A stretch of 64,000 nt of DNA from Oligoflexia bacterium (GCA_028277945.1 JANQFH010000066.1:1-64000); one strand, 5' to 3'; positions 19,032 through 28,270 are shown, counted from the stretch's first letter. Numbers and translations: made by a program. The notes: a model not told the origin generated them from the letters alone.

Positions 19032-19742
19032 TCAAAGCGGTAGGTTGGCCATTTCCGTGAGCTTGGCGGTGTTTAGTAAGGTAATCTGGCGACGATCAAC
19101 CTGGATAGTACCCTCCTGCTTAAACTCGCTGAGCAGACGTACAACAGATTCTTGTGTGGTACCGATCATATTTGCCAGTTCTTGACGGCTTAACGACAGA
19201 TCTAGTTTGATACCTTGCGGGTCTTGTTGGCCAAATTTCCCTTTAAGCAACAGTAGAACCTCGGCGAGCCGCTCGCGCGTGTTCTTATGGGCCAGGTTGA
19301 TCACCTGGTCTCCTGATTGGCGCAGCTCCTTGCCCAAAGATGAGGTGACGCGAAAGGCGGTTTTTGGATGTCTTTCAAAGATGTGCAGAAAGGTGGCTTT
19401 GTCGATAAAGCAGATCTTTGCCTCTTCCATGGTCTCTGCAGTGACGGAGTGGGGCTCTTGTGCGACCACACTGCGGTAACCAATGACGTCACCATTTCCT
19501 GCCAGCCTAAGAATCTGTTGGTGGCCTTCAACGTCTGTCTTGTAGAGCTTTACTTTGCCTCGGGCAACACAGTAGACCCCGAGCGGATCATTGCCTTCAT
19601 AGAAAATGATCTGTCGTGGTTTGTACTGGTTGGTAGACTTGGCCTGGTCGAGCTCTTCAACAAACTCGGCACATAGATCGCAAAAAAGGCTGCTGCTACG
19701 CACCGTACAATTCTGGCAGTGTTGCGGAGCTAAACGTCTCAT
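19032..19742 (-). CDS. Crp/Fnr-family regulator with N-terminal cysteine pairs
   Basis: Residues ~30-145 are a cNMP-type beta roll (IIFYEGNDPLGVYCVARGKVKLYK) and ~150-230 a winged helix (LSLSRQELANMIGTTQESVVRLLSEF). The recognition helix keeps E and R in ESVVR, the FNR residues that read TGA half-sites. Cysteines at 9, 12, 21 and 24 form CxxC-N8-CxxC, with further Cys at 58 and 111; FNR uses three N-terminal Cys plus one central Cys for a 4Fe-4S cluster. An iron-sulfur or redox sensor is therefore plausible but not proven. It diverges from hsp20, whose promoter has a matching box. Confidence 0.85.
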   Translation of the reverse strand: MRRLAPQHCQNCTVRSSSLFCDLCAEFVEELDQAKSTNQYKPRQIIFYEGNDPLGVYCVARGKVKLYKTDVEGHQQILRLAGNGDVIGYRSVVAQEPHSVTAETMEEAKICFIDKATFLHIFERHPKTAFRVTSSLGKELRQSGDQVINLAHKNTRERLAEVLLLLKGKFGQQDPQGIKLDLSLSRQELANMIGTTQESVVRLLSEFKQEGTIQVDRRQITLLNTAKLTEMANLPL

Positions 19743-19829
19743 CTTGGTTTATTTGCGGCTGAGGCAAGCTAAGAGATTTAAACCTTTCTGTCAACGGTGA
19801 CCGAAACTTGTCGTATTTCATCTCTGTTT

Positions 19830-19871
19830 TTGATCACCGTCATACCTCTTTGTGAGCATTTCCGCTATATC
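19830..19871 (+). promoter_or_regulatory. FNR/DNR-type class II promoter of hsp20
   Basis: TTGATCACCGTCAT at 19830-19843 matches the TTGAT-N4-(A/G)TCAA consensus except in the last bases. A TATATC hexamer at 19866-19871 lies 23 nt after the TGAT-N4-GTCA core, the spacing expected when the box is centred near -41.5. The RBS AGGAGG and ATG of hsp20 follow. Confidence 0.55.
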
Positions 19872-19912
19872 GGAATTAAAGAGATAGCCAAATAAAAATA
19901 GGAGGTTAGCTG

Positions 19913-20398
19913 ATGAAAAGAGAAGCGCTGAGCAAGGGGCCAACCCTAACCCCTTGGACAAGCCCGTTTATGGGGTTGCGTGAATCCATGGACCGTCTGT
20001 TTGACGAATGGCTAGACGATTGGCAGCCGTTTCGACCTCTTAAGCTAGGCAGCAATGGCGTACGTTTTGTACCGCGTATCGATCTCAGCGAGACTGACAA
20101 AGCGTTGGTGGTTACTGCCGAACTGCCAGGTATGGAAGAGAAAGACATCGAAGTGAGCCTGACTGAAAATCGTCTGACGCTGAAAGGTGAGAAGACCACG
20201 GAGAAAGATACGACAGAAAAGGACTTTCACCGTCGTGAACGCTATTACGGCTCGTTCCAAAGGTCTATTCTGTTGCCCTGCGAAGTGGACAAGACGGCGA
20301 TCGCAGCAAACTTTAAAAACGGTGTGTTGACCGTACGTCTACCAAAGACGGAGCGGGTCCAGGCCGAGACACATAGGATTCCCATTAAGCACATCTAG
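19913..20398 (+). CDS. Hsp20/alpha-crystallin small heat-shock protein
   Basis: The alpha-crystallin domain spans ~45-150 with FVPRIDLSETDKALVVTAELPGM, IEVSLTENRLTLKGEK, RRERYYGSFQRSI and the signature NGVLTVRLPK. A C-terminal HRIPIKHI carries the I-x-I motif used for oligomer assembly. It is a cytosolic ATP-independent holdase that keeps unfolding proteins soluble. A perfect AGGAGG (about 19900-19905) precedes the ATG. The promoter has an FNR/DNR-type box, suggesting induction by oxygen limitation or nitrosative stress rather than only by heat. Confidence 0.95.
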   Translation: MKREALSKGPTLTPWTSPFMGLRESMDRLFDEWLDDWQPFRPLKLGSNGVRFVPRIDLSETDKALVVTAELPGMEEKDIEVSLTENRLTLKGEKTTEKDTTEKDFHRRERYYGSFQRSILLPCEVDKTAIAANFKNGVLTVRLPKTERVQAETHRIPIKHI

Positions 20399-20564
20399 TG
20401 CCTGTTTCCCCGGGCAGTGGGGCGCGGCCTTATGGGTTTGTCGTGAAGGAAGTTCAGCAAAGCCTCACTGCCCACCCCCTCCTCCTTGCCAGCAACGTGG
20501 AGCGGCCTTTTCTGCCAAGCGCTGGTAATCTGTTTGCTATTTTTTCGTAGCACGCTAGGGTTGC

Positions 20565-22322
20565 ATGGTGAAAAAACGGCAGTTGCGCATACCTCCTAAG
20601 CCTCTAGGAGAGTGGTCGGCCACCGCCATCTGCGGCAACGACATCATGTCCTCCTGCCTCTATGTCTCGGCACTGGCTATCATCCAAGCGGGTAAGTGGG
20701 CACCCTTCATTCTATTGATGATTGCGGCAGTTCTCTATCTCTTCCGCAGTATTTATGCTGAGGTGGTGGGTGCCTTGCCGCTTAACGGCGGTGCTTACAA
20801 CGCGTTGCTCAATACCACCAGTAAGGCAAAGGCGTCGCTGGCGGCTTGTCTTACCATTCTCTCCTATATGGCGACCGCTGTGATCTCTGCTAACGAGGCG
20901 ATCCACTATCTTCACTCTCTTTGGCAGGGCATTCCAGTCAAAGAGGTCACTGTGGGTTTGCTCGCTATCTTTATGGTGCTGACCATCGTTGGCATTACCG
21001 AGTCCGCAATAGTTGCCATTGCTATCTTTGTCTTGCATCTTTTCTCGCTGACCTTGCTCTTATGTGTGGGGGGCATCTTTCTCATGCAGAGTGGCTGGAC
21101 CCTGTTGAGTGAGAACTTTCTCTCTGTGGTGCCCGTAAACCTGGGACAAGCGCTGTTCTATGGTTTTGCAGCAGCGATGCTGGGAATCTCTGGTTTTGAG
21201 AGCAGTGCCAACTTTGTTGAAGAACAGGGACGTGGTGTCTTTCCAAAGACTTTGCGTAACATGTGGCTCGGGGTGACGGTTTTCAATCCGGCCATTGCGC
21301 TGTTGGTACTAGCCACGGTGCCCGTGGATAGCGTTAGCGGACACAAAGAGGCGTTGCTATCCTATGTGGGTGGCGTTGTTGGTGGTAATTGGTTGGCAAC
21401 ATTGATCTCCATCGATGCTGCGATTGTCTTGAGTGGTGCTGTACTCACCGCCTTTGTTGGCGTCAACGGTTTGGTTCGGCGTATGACCTTAGATCGCTGT
21501 CTGCCGCAGCAGCTGTTGCAGACAAACCGTCGTGGTACCACGCATCGAATCATCGTCGGTTTTTTTATTCTCTGCGCGTCCATTCTCTATTTGACCGAGG
21601 GTGAGCTGACAGCCCTTGCCGGGGTTTATACGATTTCGTTTTTAGCGGTGATGGCACTGTTTGCATGGGGCAACATGCTGCTCAAGGTACGGCGGGCACG
21701 GCTGCCGCGTCCCAGCTATGCGAGCTGGCCGGTTGTGACTGTGGGTTTGGTTGCGGTTTCAGTGGGCCTGCTTGGTAACATCTTTCGGGAACCAGCCTAT
21801 TTGCGTGTATTCCTTATCTACTTTGTGCCGACGGTTTTGGTAGTTGCTATCATGCTCAATCGCACCGCTATTCTCAAGGGCATCCTCTTTGTCATTCGTT
21901 CGATCAATCGGACCATTGCCGGTATCAGCCGTGACTCCTCCAAGAAGATCCAAAAGTGGCTTGACGATATCAACTCGTTGCAGGTGGTCTTCTTCACCCG
22001 AGGTGATAACATTGCCAACCTCAATGAGGCGATGCTCTATGTCAAACGCAATGAACACACCAATCGCATTAAGATTGTTACCGTCGTGAAAAACAAGCAA
22101 GAAGTACCGCCGCGGCTTAAAAAGGATCTGCAGTTTTTGGATGAAGCCTATCCGCAAATTGATATTGAGTTCTTAATCCTCTACGACAATTTCGGTCCTG
22201 AGCTGATTGAGCGTCTCTCTAGGGAGTGGAAGGTGCCAACGAATTATATGTTTATTGGCTCTCCTGGAGACCACTTCCCCTATCAGATTGCCGATTTGGG
22301 TGGCGTGCGCTTGATTATTTAG
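20565..22322 (+). CDS. APC-superfamily permease with cytosolic C-terminal domain
   Basis: The first ~430 residues contain about 12 hydrophobic helices of the amino acid-polyamine-organocation type. PLNGGAYNALLN is the conserved TM3 region, and FYGFAAAMLGISGFESSANFVEEQ the TM6 region. After ~R440 comes a ~135-residue soluble domain with VVFFTRGDNIANLNEAMLYV and NRIKIVTVVKN, reminiscent of a universal-stress/Rossmann-like regulatory tail. The substrate is probably an amino acid or related amine but cannot be fixed. The next gene, an aldehyde dehydrogenase, follows 66 bp later, which would fit uptake and oxidation of an amine-derived compound. Confidence 0.82.
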   Translation: MVKKRQLRIPPKPLGEWSATAICGNDIMSSCLYVSALAIIQAGKWAPFILLMIAAVLYLFRSIYAEVVGALPLNGGAYNALLNTTSKAKASLAACLTILSYMATAVISANEAIHYLHSLWQGIPVKEVTVGLLAIFMVLTIVGITESAIVAIAIFVLHLFSLTLLLCVGGIFLMQSGWTLLSENFLSVVPVNLGQALFYGFAAAMLGISGFESSANFVEEQGRGVFPKTLRNMWLGVTVFNPAIALLVLATVPVDSVSGHKEALLSYVGGVVGGNWLATLISIDAAIVLSGAVLTAFVGVNGLVRRMTLDRCLPQQLLQTNRRGTTHRIIVGFFILCASILYLTEGELTALAGVYTISFLAVMALFAWGNMLLKVRRARLPRPSYASWPVVTVGLVAVSVGLLGNIFREPAYLRVFLIYFVPTVLVVAIMLNRTAILKGILFVIRSINRTIAGISRDSSKKIQKWLDDINSLQVVFFTRGDNIANLNEAMLYVKRNEHTNRIKIVTVVKNKQEVPPRLKKDLQFLDEAYPQIDIEFLILYDNFGPELIERLSREWKVPTNYMFIGSPGDHFPYQIADLGGVRLII

Positions 22323-22388
22323 GTTCCTCTGGTAATTCAGGTGGTTCTGTTATAAGCAGAACCCAGCTCCATTTTTGTGAGGCGAGTC

Positions 22389-23750
22389 ATGCAGATACAA
22401 CCTATCAACCCCAATGATGGTAAAGCCCTCGATCCCATCACCTCCACACCTACAGAGAGAATCGGTGAGTTTGTCGCCAAGGCAGCAGAAGCTGGGAAAG
22501 CCTGGGCAGAGCTGGCCTATGGGGATAAGCGCGAGATATTTCGTCGCATAGCTGCTGACTTTGAGGCACGCTGTGAATCCATAGCCAAGCTCATGCACGC
22601 AGAGATGGGCAAGCCACTCTCTCAGGCAAAGTCCGAGCTGTTGCACACTACTGCGAACATCTCTCAAGTAATCGACACCATGGAGAAAGCGCTGCAGCCA
22701 GATCTGTTGGACTTTGAGGGTGGTCGCACCACAGTCCACTATGTACCCTTGGGTGTTGCTGCAGTCATCACCCCATGGAACTTTCCCTTTGCCATGCCGC
22801 TCTCTTTGCTGTTGCCGGCTCTACTTGCTGGCAATACCGTTGTCTTTAAGCCATCGGAGATCACCACCTATACAGGTTTGGCACTTGCAGAGATCATGAT
22901 GCAGCATCTACCTGCGGATGTTTTACAGGTTGTTGTTGGCGATGGCGTTCAAGGTAGGGCCATGGTGACAAGCGATGTGGATCTTATTGCCTTTGTCGGT
23001 AGCCGTGCTGTTGGCAAAGAGATTATGCAACAGGCGAGTCGACGCACCTGCCGTATTATCTTAGAGCTCGGCGGCAAGGATCCGATGATCGTGGGTAAAG
23101 ATGCTGATCTCGATAAAGCGGCACAGTTTGCTGTAGTAGGATCTCTACGTAATAGCGGCCAGGTCTGTTGTGCGGTAGAGCGCATTTATGTAGAGAAAGA
23201 GGCTTGCCAACCCTTCTTGGAGAAGGTTACCGAAAAGGTGCAAGAGGTCTCTGTTGGCGATGAAGTTGAAAACCGGCTCTGCATTGGGCCGATGGCGAGC
23301 AAAAAGCAGCTAGAGCATGTGCTAAAGCAAATAGAGGCAGCCGTAGGTTCAGGGGCTACGCTGCACGCAGGGGGTAAACAAATATCGCGGGATGGCTATT
23401 TTATCGAGCCAACGGTCTTAAGTGGGTTGACTCCGGAGATGGCGATTATGCGTGAGGAGACTTTTGGGCCGGTTGTCTGTATTCAGACAGTGGACTCGGT
23501 AGACGAGGGTATTGAATTGGCCAACAACACGCGCTACGGCTTGGCGGCATCGATCTGGATGGGCAATCAAGCTGAGGCTGAAAAACAGGCATTGCGCCTG
23601 CAGGCCGGTTTGGTCGGCGTCAACCGTTCTTTTGGCGGCGCACCTGGCACTCCATGGGCAGGCGCCAAGGAGAGTGGTTTTGGTCATACCGGTGGCGTCT
23701 CTGGTATGCGCTCTTTTTTGCAGCCGCGCTCGATCACGCGCACAACCTAG
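22389..23750 (+). CDS. NAD(P)-dependent aldehyde dehydrogenase, succinate-semialdehyde type
   Basis: The ALDH landmarks are all present: TPWNFPFAMPLSLLLPALLAG, VVFKPSE (cofactor), LELGGKDPMIV (catalytic Glu) and GQVCCAVERIYV (catalytic Cys), with the late motif EETFGPV. The short length (~453 residues) and short N-terminus resemble the succinate-semialdehyde dehydrogenase (GabD/Sad-like) branch. I place the start at ATG 22389 after GAGG; a GTG at 22377 is in frame. It is likely co-transcribed with the permease upstream. The precise aldehyde cannot be told from sequence. Confidence 0.88.
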   Translation: MQIQPINPNDGKALDPITSTPTERIGEFVAKAAEAGKAWAELAYGDKREIFRRIAADFEARCESIAKLMHAEMGKPLSQAKSELLHTTANISQVIDTMEKALQPDLLDFEGGRTTVHYVPLGVAAVITPWNFPFAMPLSLLLPALLAGNTVVFKPSEITTYTGLALAEIMMQHLPADVLQVVVGDGVQGRAMVTSDVDLIAFVGSRAVGKEIMQQASRRTCRIILELGGKDPMIVGKDADLDKAAQFAVVGSLRNSGQVCCAVERIYVEKEACQPFLEKVTEKVQEVSVGDEVENRLCIGPMASKKQLEHVLKQIEAAVGSGATLHAGGKQISRDGYFIEPTVLSGLTPEMAIMREETFGPVVCIQTVDSVDEGIELANNTRYGLAASIWMGNQAEAEKQALRLQAGLVGVNRSFGGAPGTPWAGAKESGFGHTGGVSGMRSFLQPRSITRTT

Positions 23751-23780
23751 AGCAGAGCACAGTTTTTTCGGAGAGCTTCT

Positions 23781-25091
23781 TTGTTAGCCACAGCAGTTGG
23801 AACGCCTGTTTCCATGAATCCCGTTCGAATTAAGCAGACGTTTCTTACCATTAATTTTGGTTGGATGTTTCTGATGGCCTTTTACAACAATACCATGTTG
23901 TATTCGCTCTCTAAAACGCCTCAGGGATTAAGTCTGGCGATTTGGGCATTTATTCTCCATCACCTCTCCGATGCCGTTGGCGAAATATCCACCGGTCATT
24001 TTGCCGACCGCTACGGACACCGCCGCTCTATCCTGCTTGGTTTATTTGTTATGGCATTTGGAGGAGGAACCTTATTTTTTGTCGCATTTACTGCAGCTAG
24101 TCTCTCCTACGTCTCCAGTCTCGCGCTGGTTGCTCTTGGCGAGATTACCTTTCTCCTTGGTAATGGTTTTGTTTCCGGCGCGCTAGAAGCGTGGGCAGTT
24201 GAGTCCTTGAAGCAAGCACAAGATGGTGACGTAAACCTAGAATCACTGTTTGCATCGCAAAACATTATCTTCAATGTTGCATTTCTGGTTGGCGGGACAG
24301 CTGCCCTCATTACCATACTGTTGATCGAGCAGTACTGGGTGTGTTGGGCCATTCTCGCGTGGGGATTTTTGTTAACTGGAGGTTATGCCACCTATACTGT
24401 GCATAAGCTGGTTTTACCGCAAAGAAGAAAGATAGGGTTTGGCAAACAAATGAGGGAATTGTTTAACAGTTCTATAGGGGTCTTAAAGATCAGGGAGATT
24501 TTGTTAGCCAATGGTCTTCACTATGTCCTGACCATGACCCTCTCTCTATTTTGGGTGAAAATATTTGTGGACCTAATCAGCGATGCCAAACTGGCGGCTG
24601 AGAGAGTTGCCATCTATGTCTGTGCGGGATGGATTCTATTCTCTATATTGAGAGTAGCAGCGGCTTATCTTGCTAAACTCATCATCCATCGTTTTCCTGA
24701 GAACACAAACCGTGCCCTGGTAGTGACCTCGCTAGTCATTCCTGTACCGATATTGGTATTTTCTTTTAGGTATCTCAATCAACCGAGCAGCCTGCTTGTT
24801 ACAGGTGTTACTTTTCTCCTGGCTTTCTTTCTCACCCGTGCTACGGAAATAGTGGCCGTTCCCATCCGTATGGCTCGTCTAAATGAAGCAATCAAAGACT
24901 CGCACCATCGTGCCGCGTGTATTTCCATGTTAAACGCTATAGGCGGCATTCTAATTGTCCTTCTCTTTTTTGTATACCGCCTTTTGTTTGGTTCATTCCC
25001 CACAAACACTTACGAGATGATGCGCTTTGTTTGTTTTAGTGGAGTTATTGCGCTTGCTGCACCTTATCTTTATGCAAAGGCACTTAAGTAA
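23781..25091 (+). CDS. Major facilitator superfamily transporter
   Basis: About 12 hydrophobic helices fill the protein. The loop between TM2 and TM3 reads GHFADRYGHRRSIL, a clear MFS motif A (G-x-x-x-D-R-x-G-x-R-R). The SGALEAWAVESL stretch in TM4-5 is typical of the MFS branch with many uncharacterised efflux-type members. TTG 23781 has GGAGAG just upstream; ATG 23814 is an alternative without an evident RBS. It lies 30 bp after the aldehyde dehydrogenase and may share its transcript. Substrate unknown. Confidence 0.85.
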   Translation: MLATAVGTPVSMNPVRIKQTFLTINFGWMFLMAFYNNTMLYSLSKTPQGLSLAIWAFILHHLSDAVGEISTGHFADRYGHRRSILLGLFVMAFGGGTLFFVAFTAASLSYVSSLALVALGEITFLLGNGFVSGALEAWAVESLKQAQDGDVNLESLFASQNIIFNVAFLVGGTAALITILLIEQYWVCWAILAWGFLLTGGYATYTVHKLVLPQRRKIGFGKQMRELFNSSIGVLKIREILLANGLHYVLTMTLSLFWVKIFVDLISDAKLAAERVAIYVCAGWILFSILRVAAAYLAKLIIHRFPENTNRALVVTSLVIPVPILVFSFRYLNQPSSLLVTGVTFLLAFFLTRATEIVAVPIRMARLNEAIKDSHHRAACISMLNAIGGILIVLLFFVYRLLFGSFPTNTYEMMRFVCFSGVIALAAPYLYAKALK

Positions 25092-25176
25092 AGTTTACTG
25101 ACAGAGTTTGGCCCATCTTGACAATTTCCTCCGATAAGATAACAAGTTGGCTGAATAGATTAGGAGGAATGCGACG

Positions 25177-25677
25177 ATGAAACACCTCACTATTTCCATT
25201 CTTTTCTTGTTAGTCATGTCAGGTAGTTACGTTAATGCAGAGCCCCATCGGGTCTATTGTGGGAGCGTGTCGGAGGTTATCTCATTGAATGGTCCGCGAT
25301 TTTTAGGTTGTCCTTTATTGGACAGTTGTGAGGATAAAGTAAGACAGTATATGGTCGACCGAATTGGCTGGACAGCAACCGACGACCTTTTCCAGGCAGA
25401 GGACAATCTTGATGGTGGAGTCTTTATTAGCTCGGCCTATACGCCCACGACTTTGGATGCCGGAGATACTATTACCGAAGCGTGTGTCGTAATTGGTTTT
25501 GATCCGTCTATCATAGACGCCATCAAACGAATCAGAGCCCTGGAGGCCGCGATGCAAGATGGCTATTTTGGGTCCCAACGGCGGCGGGCAGACGAGATAA
25601 AAATGGATCTACGGAACGAGGTAAACGCCAAGTTTCTTGAGCTTGCCCGCGAGTCATTGAACGCTGAAGAGCGTTAA
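25177..25677 (+). CDS. Small exported protein of unknown function
   Basis: ATG 25177 is preceded by a strong AGGAGG (about 25162-25167). A classical signal peptide (MKHLTISILFLLVMSGSYVNA) leads to a ~145-residue mature protein with four Cys (VYCGS, LGCPLLDSCED, EACVV), probably paired as disulfides, and a Lys/Arg-rich helical tail. I recognise no family. It is monocistronic, bounded by the MFS gene and a degenerate toxin remnant. Confidence 0.65.
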   Translation: MKHLTISILFLLVMSGSYVNAEPHRVYCGSVSEVISLNGPRFLGCPLLDSCEDKVRQYMVDRIGWTATDDLFQAEDNLDGGVFISSAYTPTTLDAGDTITEACVVIGFDPSIIDAIKRIRALEAAMQDGYFGSQRRRADEIKMDLRNEVNAKFLELARESLNAEER

Positions 25678-25722
25678 GTCTAGCTGGCAACTATACTGTT
25701 CATTTAGCGCCTCCTAGTTGCA

Positions 25723-25842
25723 TTAACGCTTGCGGTAGACTTCAACGCCGGTGGCCAATTTTCACAACCAAGATCACTAATCGGCGATCCTGTATCTGAT
25801 AATTGTGGCGTCTGTGTCCCAGGCTCTCGACTCTTCTGGAAA
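25723..25842 (-). pseudogene. Remnant of a RelE/ParE-type toxin gene (C-terminal part, frameshifted)
   Basis: On the minus strand, from about 25842 down, the frame reads GHRRHNYQIQDRRLVILVVK followed by IGHRR and then a TGA. Removing one T just before that stop gives GHRR-EVYRKR-stop, ending at 25723. GDYR(I/V)IY-x-I-x-D-x-(R/E)LV-x-LV-x-(K/R)IGHRREVY is the C-terminal signature of RelE-family mRNA-interferase toxins. The GDYR position is mutated to GHRR here, the 5' two thirds is missing and no antitoxin gene is visible, so it is a dead fragment. Confidence 0.62.
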
Positions 25843-25934
25843 AAACAGTTTATATTACGACAAGTTATGCGTTCTAGGAGTATGGTATGGGGTTTGCGTT
25901 CTTAGCCGGGATGGATACTTTGAAGAGGAGCGAC

Positions 25935-26861
25935 ATGCGACACATCCATCTTACTGGCGTGGCCTTGGCCTGCATGGTCGTTTGCGGCTGCACCGAATCC
26001 CAAGAGATCGTTCGTCCCCTCTTAAGGGATCAGGTTCCGCTCGTCTTGAGTTCCGAGGATTTTCTTCCAGAAGAGAGCGACCATTACCTCGAGGCAGACT
26101 TTGATGGCGATGGTGATTTGGATTATGTTGTTGGCGTTGTTGAAAAGGTGCCTCCGACAGAGCCGGAAAAAGAATTTCCCAGTTCATTCACGGGCATGCT
26201 TTTTAAACTAAAGCTCTATCGCAATGTTGGTACTAATAAAGGTTATATAGCAGAGGCCATAGAGGACATTTCCTATTCTGTATTGGAAGAGGAAATGCCC
26301 GCCATAAGTCTCACAAAGCGCAATTCCAATGGTGATAACCGCGCCGATTTCGTCGTTGAAATTGGTGAATCCGCGGGGACACTTCATGTTTTTGAAAATG
26401 ATCCAAGAGGCAAGCTTTCCTATTTTGGTGAGTATCTAAAGGCTAAACGTGTCATGCGGGATGTCTTTTGTAGCACAGCAAATGTTAAAGACGCGGGTAT
26501 TAGCGTTACGATTACCTCCCCCTTTACCTTTGCAGACGAAGACGGAAAATCTATAAGATCAGCAGGTCTGTATGACGCTGATCTTGGTAGGATAACCTTT
26601 AGTGGTACGGTACCCATGGGCACAATTCGTGTCCAAAGCCGGGTAAATCGGCGCAGCTTAGAGCTTCTATTTGAACAGGTTACTGCAGACGAAAGCCTTT
26701 CTGAGATTAGGCTTACCATTCGGATTAAGGGGGTAGGAGCAGGTTCTTCTCATTTTGGTGCTTTGAGCGGCATGGTTGATGATGAGTCCATTGGTGGAGA
26801 TGGATTTCGTTTGGCGTGCGACGTCCGTGCACGCTTGCTTGCCGATCTTAACCTCAGATAG
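25935..26861 (+). CDS. Lipoprotein with FG-GAP/VCBS-like calcium-binding motif
   Basis: ATG 25935 follows GAGGAG (25925-25930). The signal peptide ends in a lipobox, MVVCGC, so the mature protein is probably lipidated near residue 18. DFDGDGDLDYVVG (about residues 50-65) is a typical Asp-rich calcium loop of FG-GAP/VCBS propeller repeats, and RNSNGDNRADFVVEIGES looks like a second one. The rest is beta-rich without a named family. It is monocistronic and converges on the SCO1 gene with a 13-bp gap. Function unknown; probably cell-surface binding. Confidence 0.66.
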   Translation: MRHIHLTGVALACMVVCGCTESQEIVRPLLRDQVPLVLSSEDFLPEESDHYLEADFDGDGDLDYVVGVVEKVPPTEPEKEFPSSFTGMLFKLKLYRNVGTNKGYIAEAIEDISYSVLEEEMPAISLTKRNSNGDNRADFVVEIGESAGTLHVFENDPRGKLSYFGEYLKAKRVMRDVFCSTANVKDAGISVTITSPFTFADEDGKSIRSAGLYDADLGRITFSGTVPMGTIRVQSRVNRRSLELLFEQVTADESLSEIRLTIRIKGVGAGSSHFGALSGMVDDESIGGDGFRLACDVRARLLADLNLR

Positions 26862-26874
26862 CGTTTGCAAGTCG

Positions 26875-27468
26875 TTACTTTGACGTTAGCTCAGTAACGG
26901 CGGTGACGATGTCCTTGATGGGTTTGTTAAGGCTGTCAAAGTGCTTGACGACAACACCTTGCGAATTAACGAGGTTGATGATGGTGGAGTGGCTGTACTC
27001 GCCATCCTCAAGCTTCTTGTACTTGATACCTAATACCGCGGCAATCTCACGCACATTCTCCTTTGCAGCGCTGGTGAAGCGCCAGCGTTTGGCATCGGCT
27101 TTGTAGCGTCTCGCCACCTCGTTAAGCACCTTGGGCGTATCCTCCTTGGGATTAAAGCTGATGAGCAGAAAACGCAGCTTGTTACGACTCTTTTTGGGCA
27201 GGTCTCTCTCAACACTTTTCAACTTGCCAAGCAGCATGGGGCAGGCGTAAGGGCAGGAGGCATAGAACATGCTGACAACCACGGGATGGCCGCGGTAGAG
27301 ATCTAGCTTGGTGGTTTTTCCACGCTGATCGGTCAACTGAGTGTCCAGTTGATAGATAGAGTCACCGGGCACCTTTTTGTTGTTTTTGCCTTGGACTGTC
27401 ACGCTCCAGAAGAGGGCGACCGTGACAGAGAGAACTACGGAGATGCCAAGAGTTTTAACGGTTTTCAT
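26875..27468 (-). CDS. SCO1/SenC/PrrC-family copper chaperone-thioredoxin
   Basis: An N-terminal membrane anchor/signal is followed by a thioredoxin-like fold. The copper-binding motif is CPYACPM (CxxxC) and the third ligand is His in YSHSTIIN, with FISFNP-type strand FLLISFNPKEDTP. SCO proteins deliver copper to periplasmic cupredoxin centres such as cytochrome oxidase CuA. Here it is the last gene behind nirK, so it most likely metallates the copper nitrite reductase. It overlaps the upstream SUMF1-like gene by 14 bp, indicating tight coupling. Confidence 0.92.
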   Translation of the reverse strand: MKTVKTLGISVVLSVTVALFWSVTVQGKNNKKVPGDSIYQLDTQLTDQRGKTTKLDLYRGHPVVVSMFYASCPYACPMLLGKLKSVERDLPKKSRNKLRFLLISFNPKEDTPKVLNEVARRYKADAKRWRFTSAAKENVREIAAVLGIKYKKLEDGEYSHSTIINLVNSQGVVVKHFDSLNKPIKDIVTAVTELTSK

Positions 27469-28270
27469 ATTTTGCTCCTACATAGTCTTTGGCACAACGG
27501 AAACCGAGGTTGGCGGTAGTGTAGTTGGCTTCCAGCGAACTGCGAAAGGCAATACGCATAAAGCTAGCGTAGTCCTCTTTTTCAGAAGCGCTTAACGAAC
27601 CAGAACCACAAAAGCCAATCTTGTTGGCATCGCCTTCACTACGATTATCCACACTAAACATGGTGCTGTTGAACTCAAGCACCCACTCCCAAATGAGGCC
27701 GTGTAGATTATACACGCCCCAAAAGTTCGCTGGGCTTTTGCCAACGTGTGCGAGCTCCTTGGGATTGGGGCGGGCATACCAATCGAGGATGCGCTTTCTC
27801 CATATTGGGTCCTTGCTTCCATCCACAGTAGTCTCGGTTGCTAGGGCAGCAAACTCCCACTCCTCTTCTGTGGGTAGGCGTTTGCCACGAGCTTTGCAGT
27901 ACGCCTTAGCAGCAAACCAGCTAATGAAGACTACGGGTTGCTTGGGATAGCTGTTGGGTCCGAGTTTAAGAGGCTGCTGCCAGTGTGAGAGGTAGTTTTT
28001 ATCTGCAAACAGTGAGGTGAGGCGGCCACGCTGCCATTTTGGCTCGCTTTTGACAAAGGCGAGAAAGTCACCGTTGGTTACCGGTAGTCGATCGAGCGAA
28101 AATGCGGCTACCGCAACCTCTTTTTGTTTTGGCGTGGCAGGATAGAAGGGTCGTAACGTGCCTGGACCGACCTTGACCATGCCATTGTCAATCTTGCTTT
28201 GTGCCAGAACCGATTGTATTGTGGTGCTACCAACGACCAAGAGAGCAATCAGCTTACAAGCGTAAATCAC
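27455..28270 (-). CDS. SUMF1/formylglycine-generating-enzyme-like exported protein
   Basis: A signal peptide precedes an FGE-sulfatase fold: [63 protein letters not shown] and a C-terminal GFRCAKD. The fold is shared by formylglycine-generating enzymes and by non-catalytic accessory proteins. The paired active-site cysteines of true FGE are not evident (one Cys in FRCAKD, one in FCGSG). It overlaps nirK by 4 bp (ATGA) and the SCO1 gene by 14 bp. Genes of this type recur next to nirK, so an assembly or electron-transfer role is the likely job. Confidence 0.83.
   Translation of the reverse strand: MIYACKLIALLVVGSTTIQSVLAQSKIDNGMVKVGPGTLRPFYPATPKQKEVAVAAFSLDRLPVTNGDFLAFVKSEPKWQRGRLTSLFADKNYLSHWQQPLKLGPNSYPKQPVVFISWFAAKAYCKARGKRLPTEEEWEFAALATETTVDGSKDPIWRKRILDWYARPNPKELAHVGKSPANFWGVYNLHGLIWEWVLEFNSTMFSVDNRSEGDANKIGFCGSGSLSASEKEDYASFMRIAFRSSLEANYTTANLGFRCAKDYVGAKYENR

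Noticed and set aside
20413-20473. GGGCAGTG / CACTGCCC inverted repeat after hsp20
   Set aside because: The arms are 8 bp with a loop of about 45 bases and no T-run, too weak to call a terminator.
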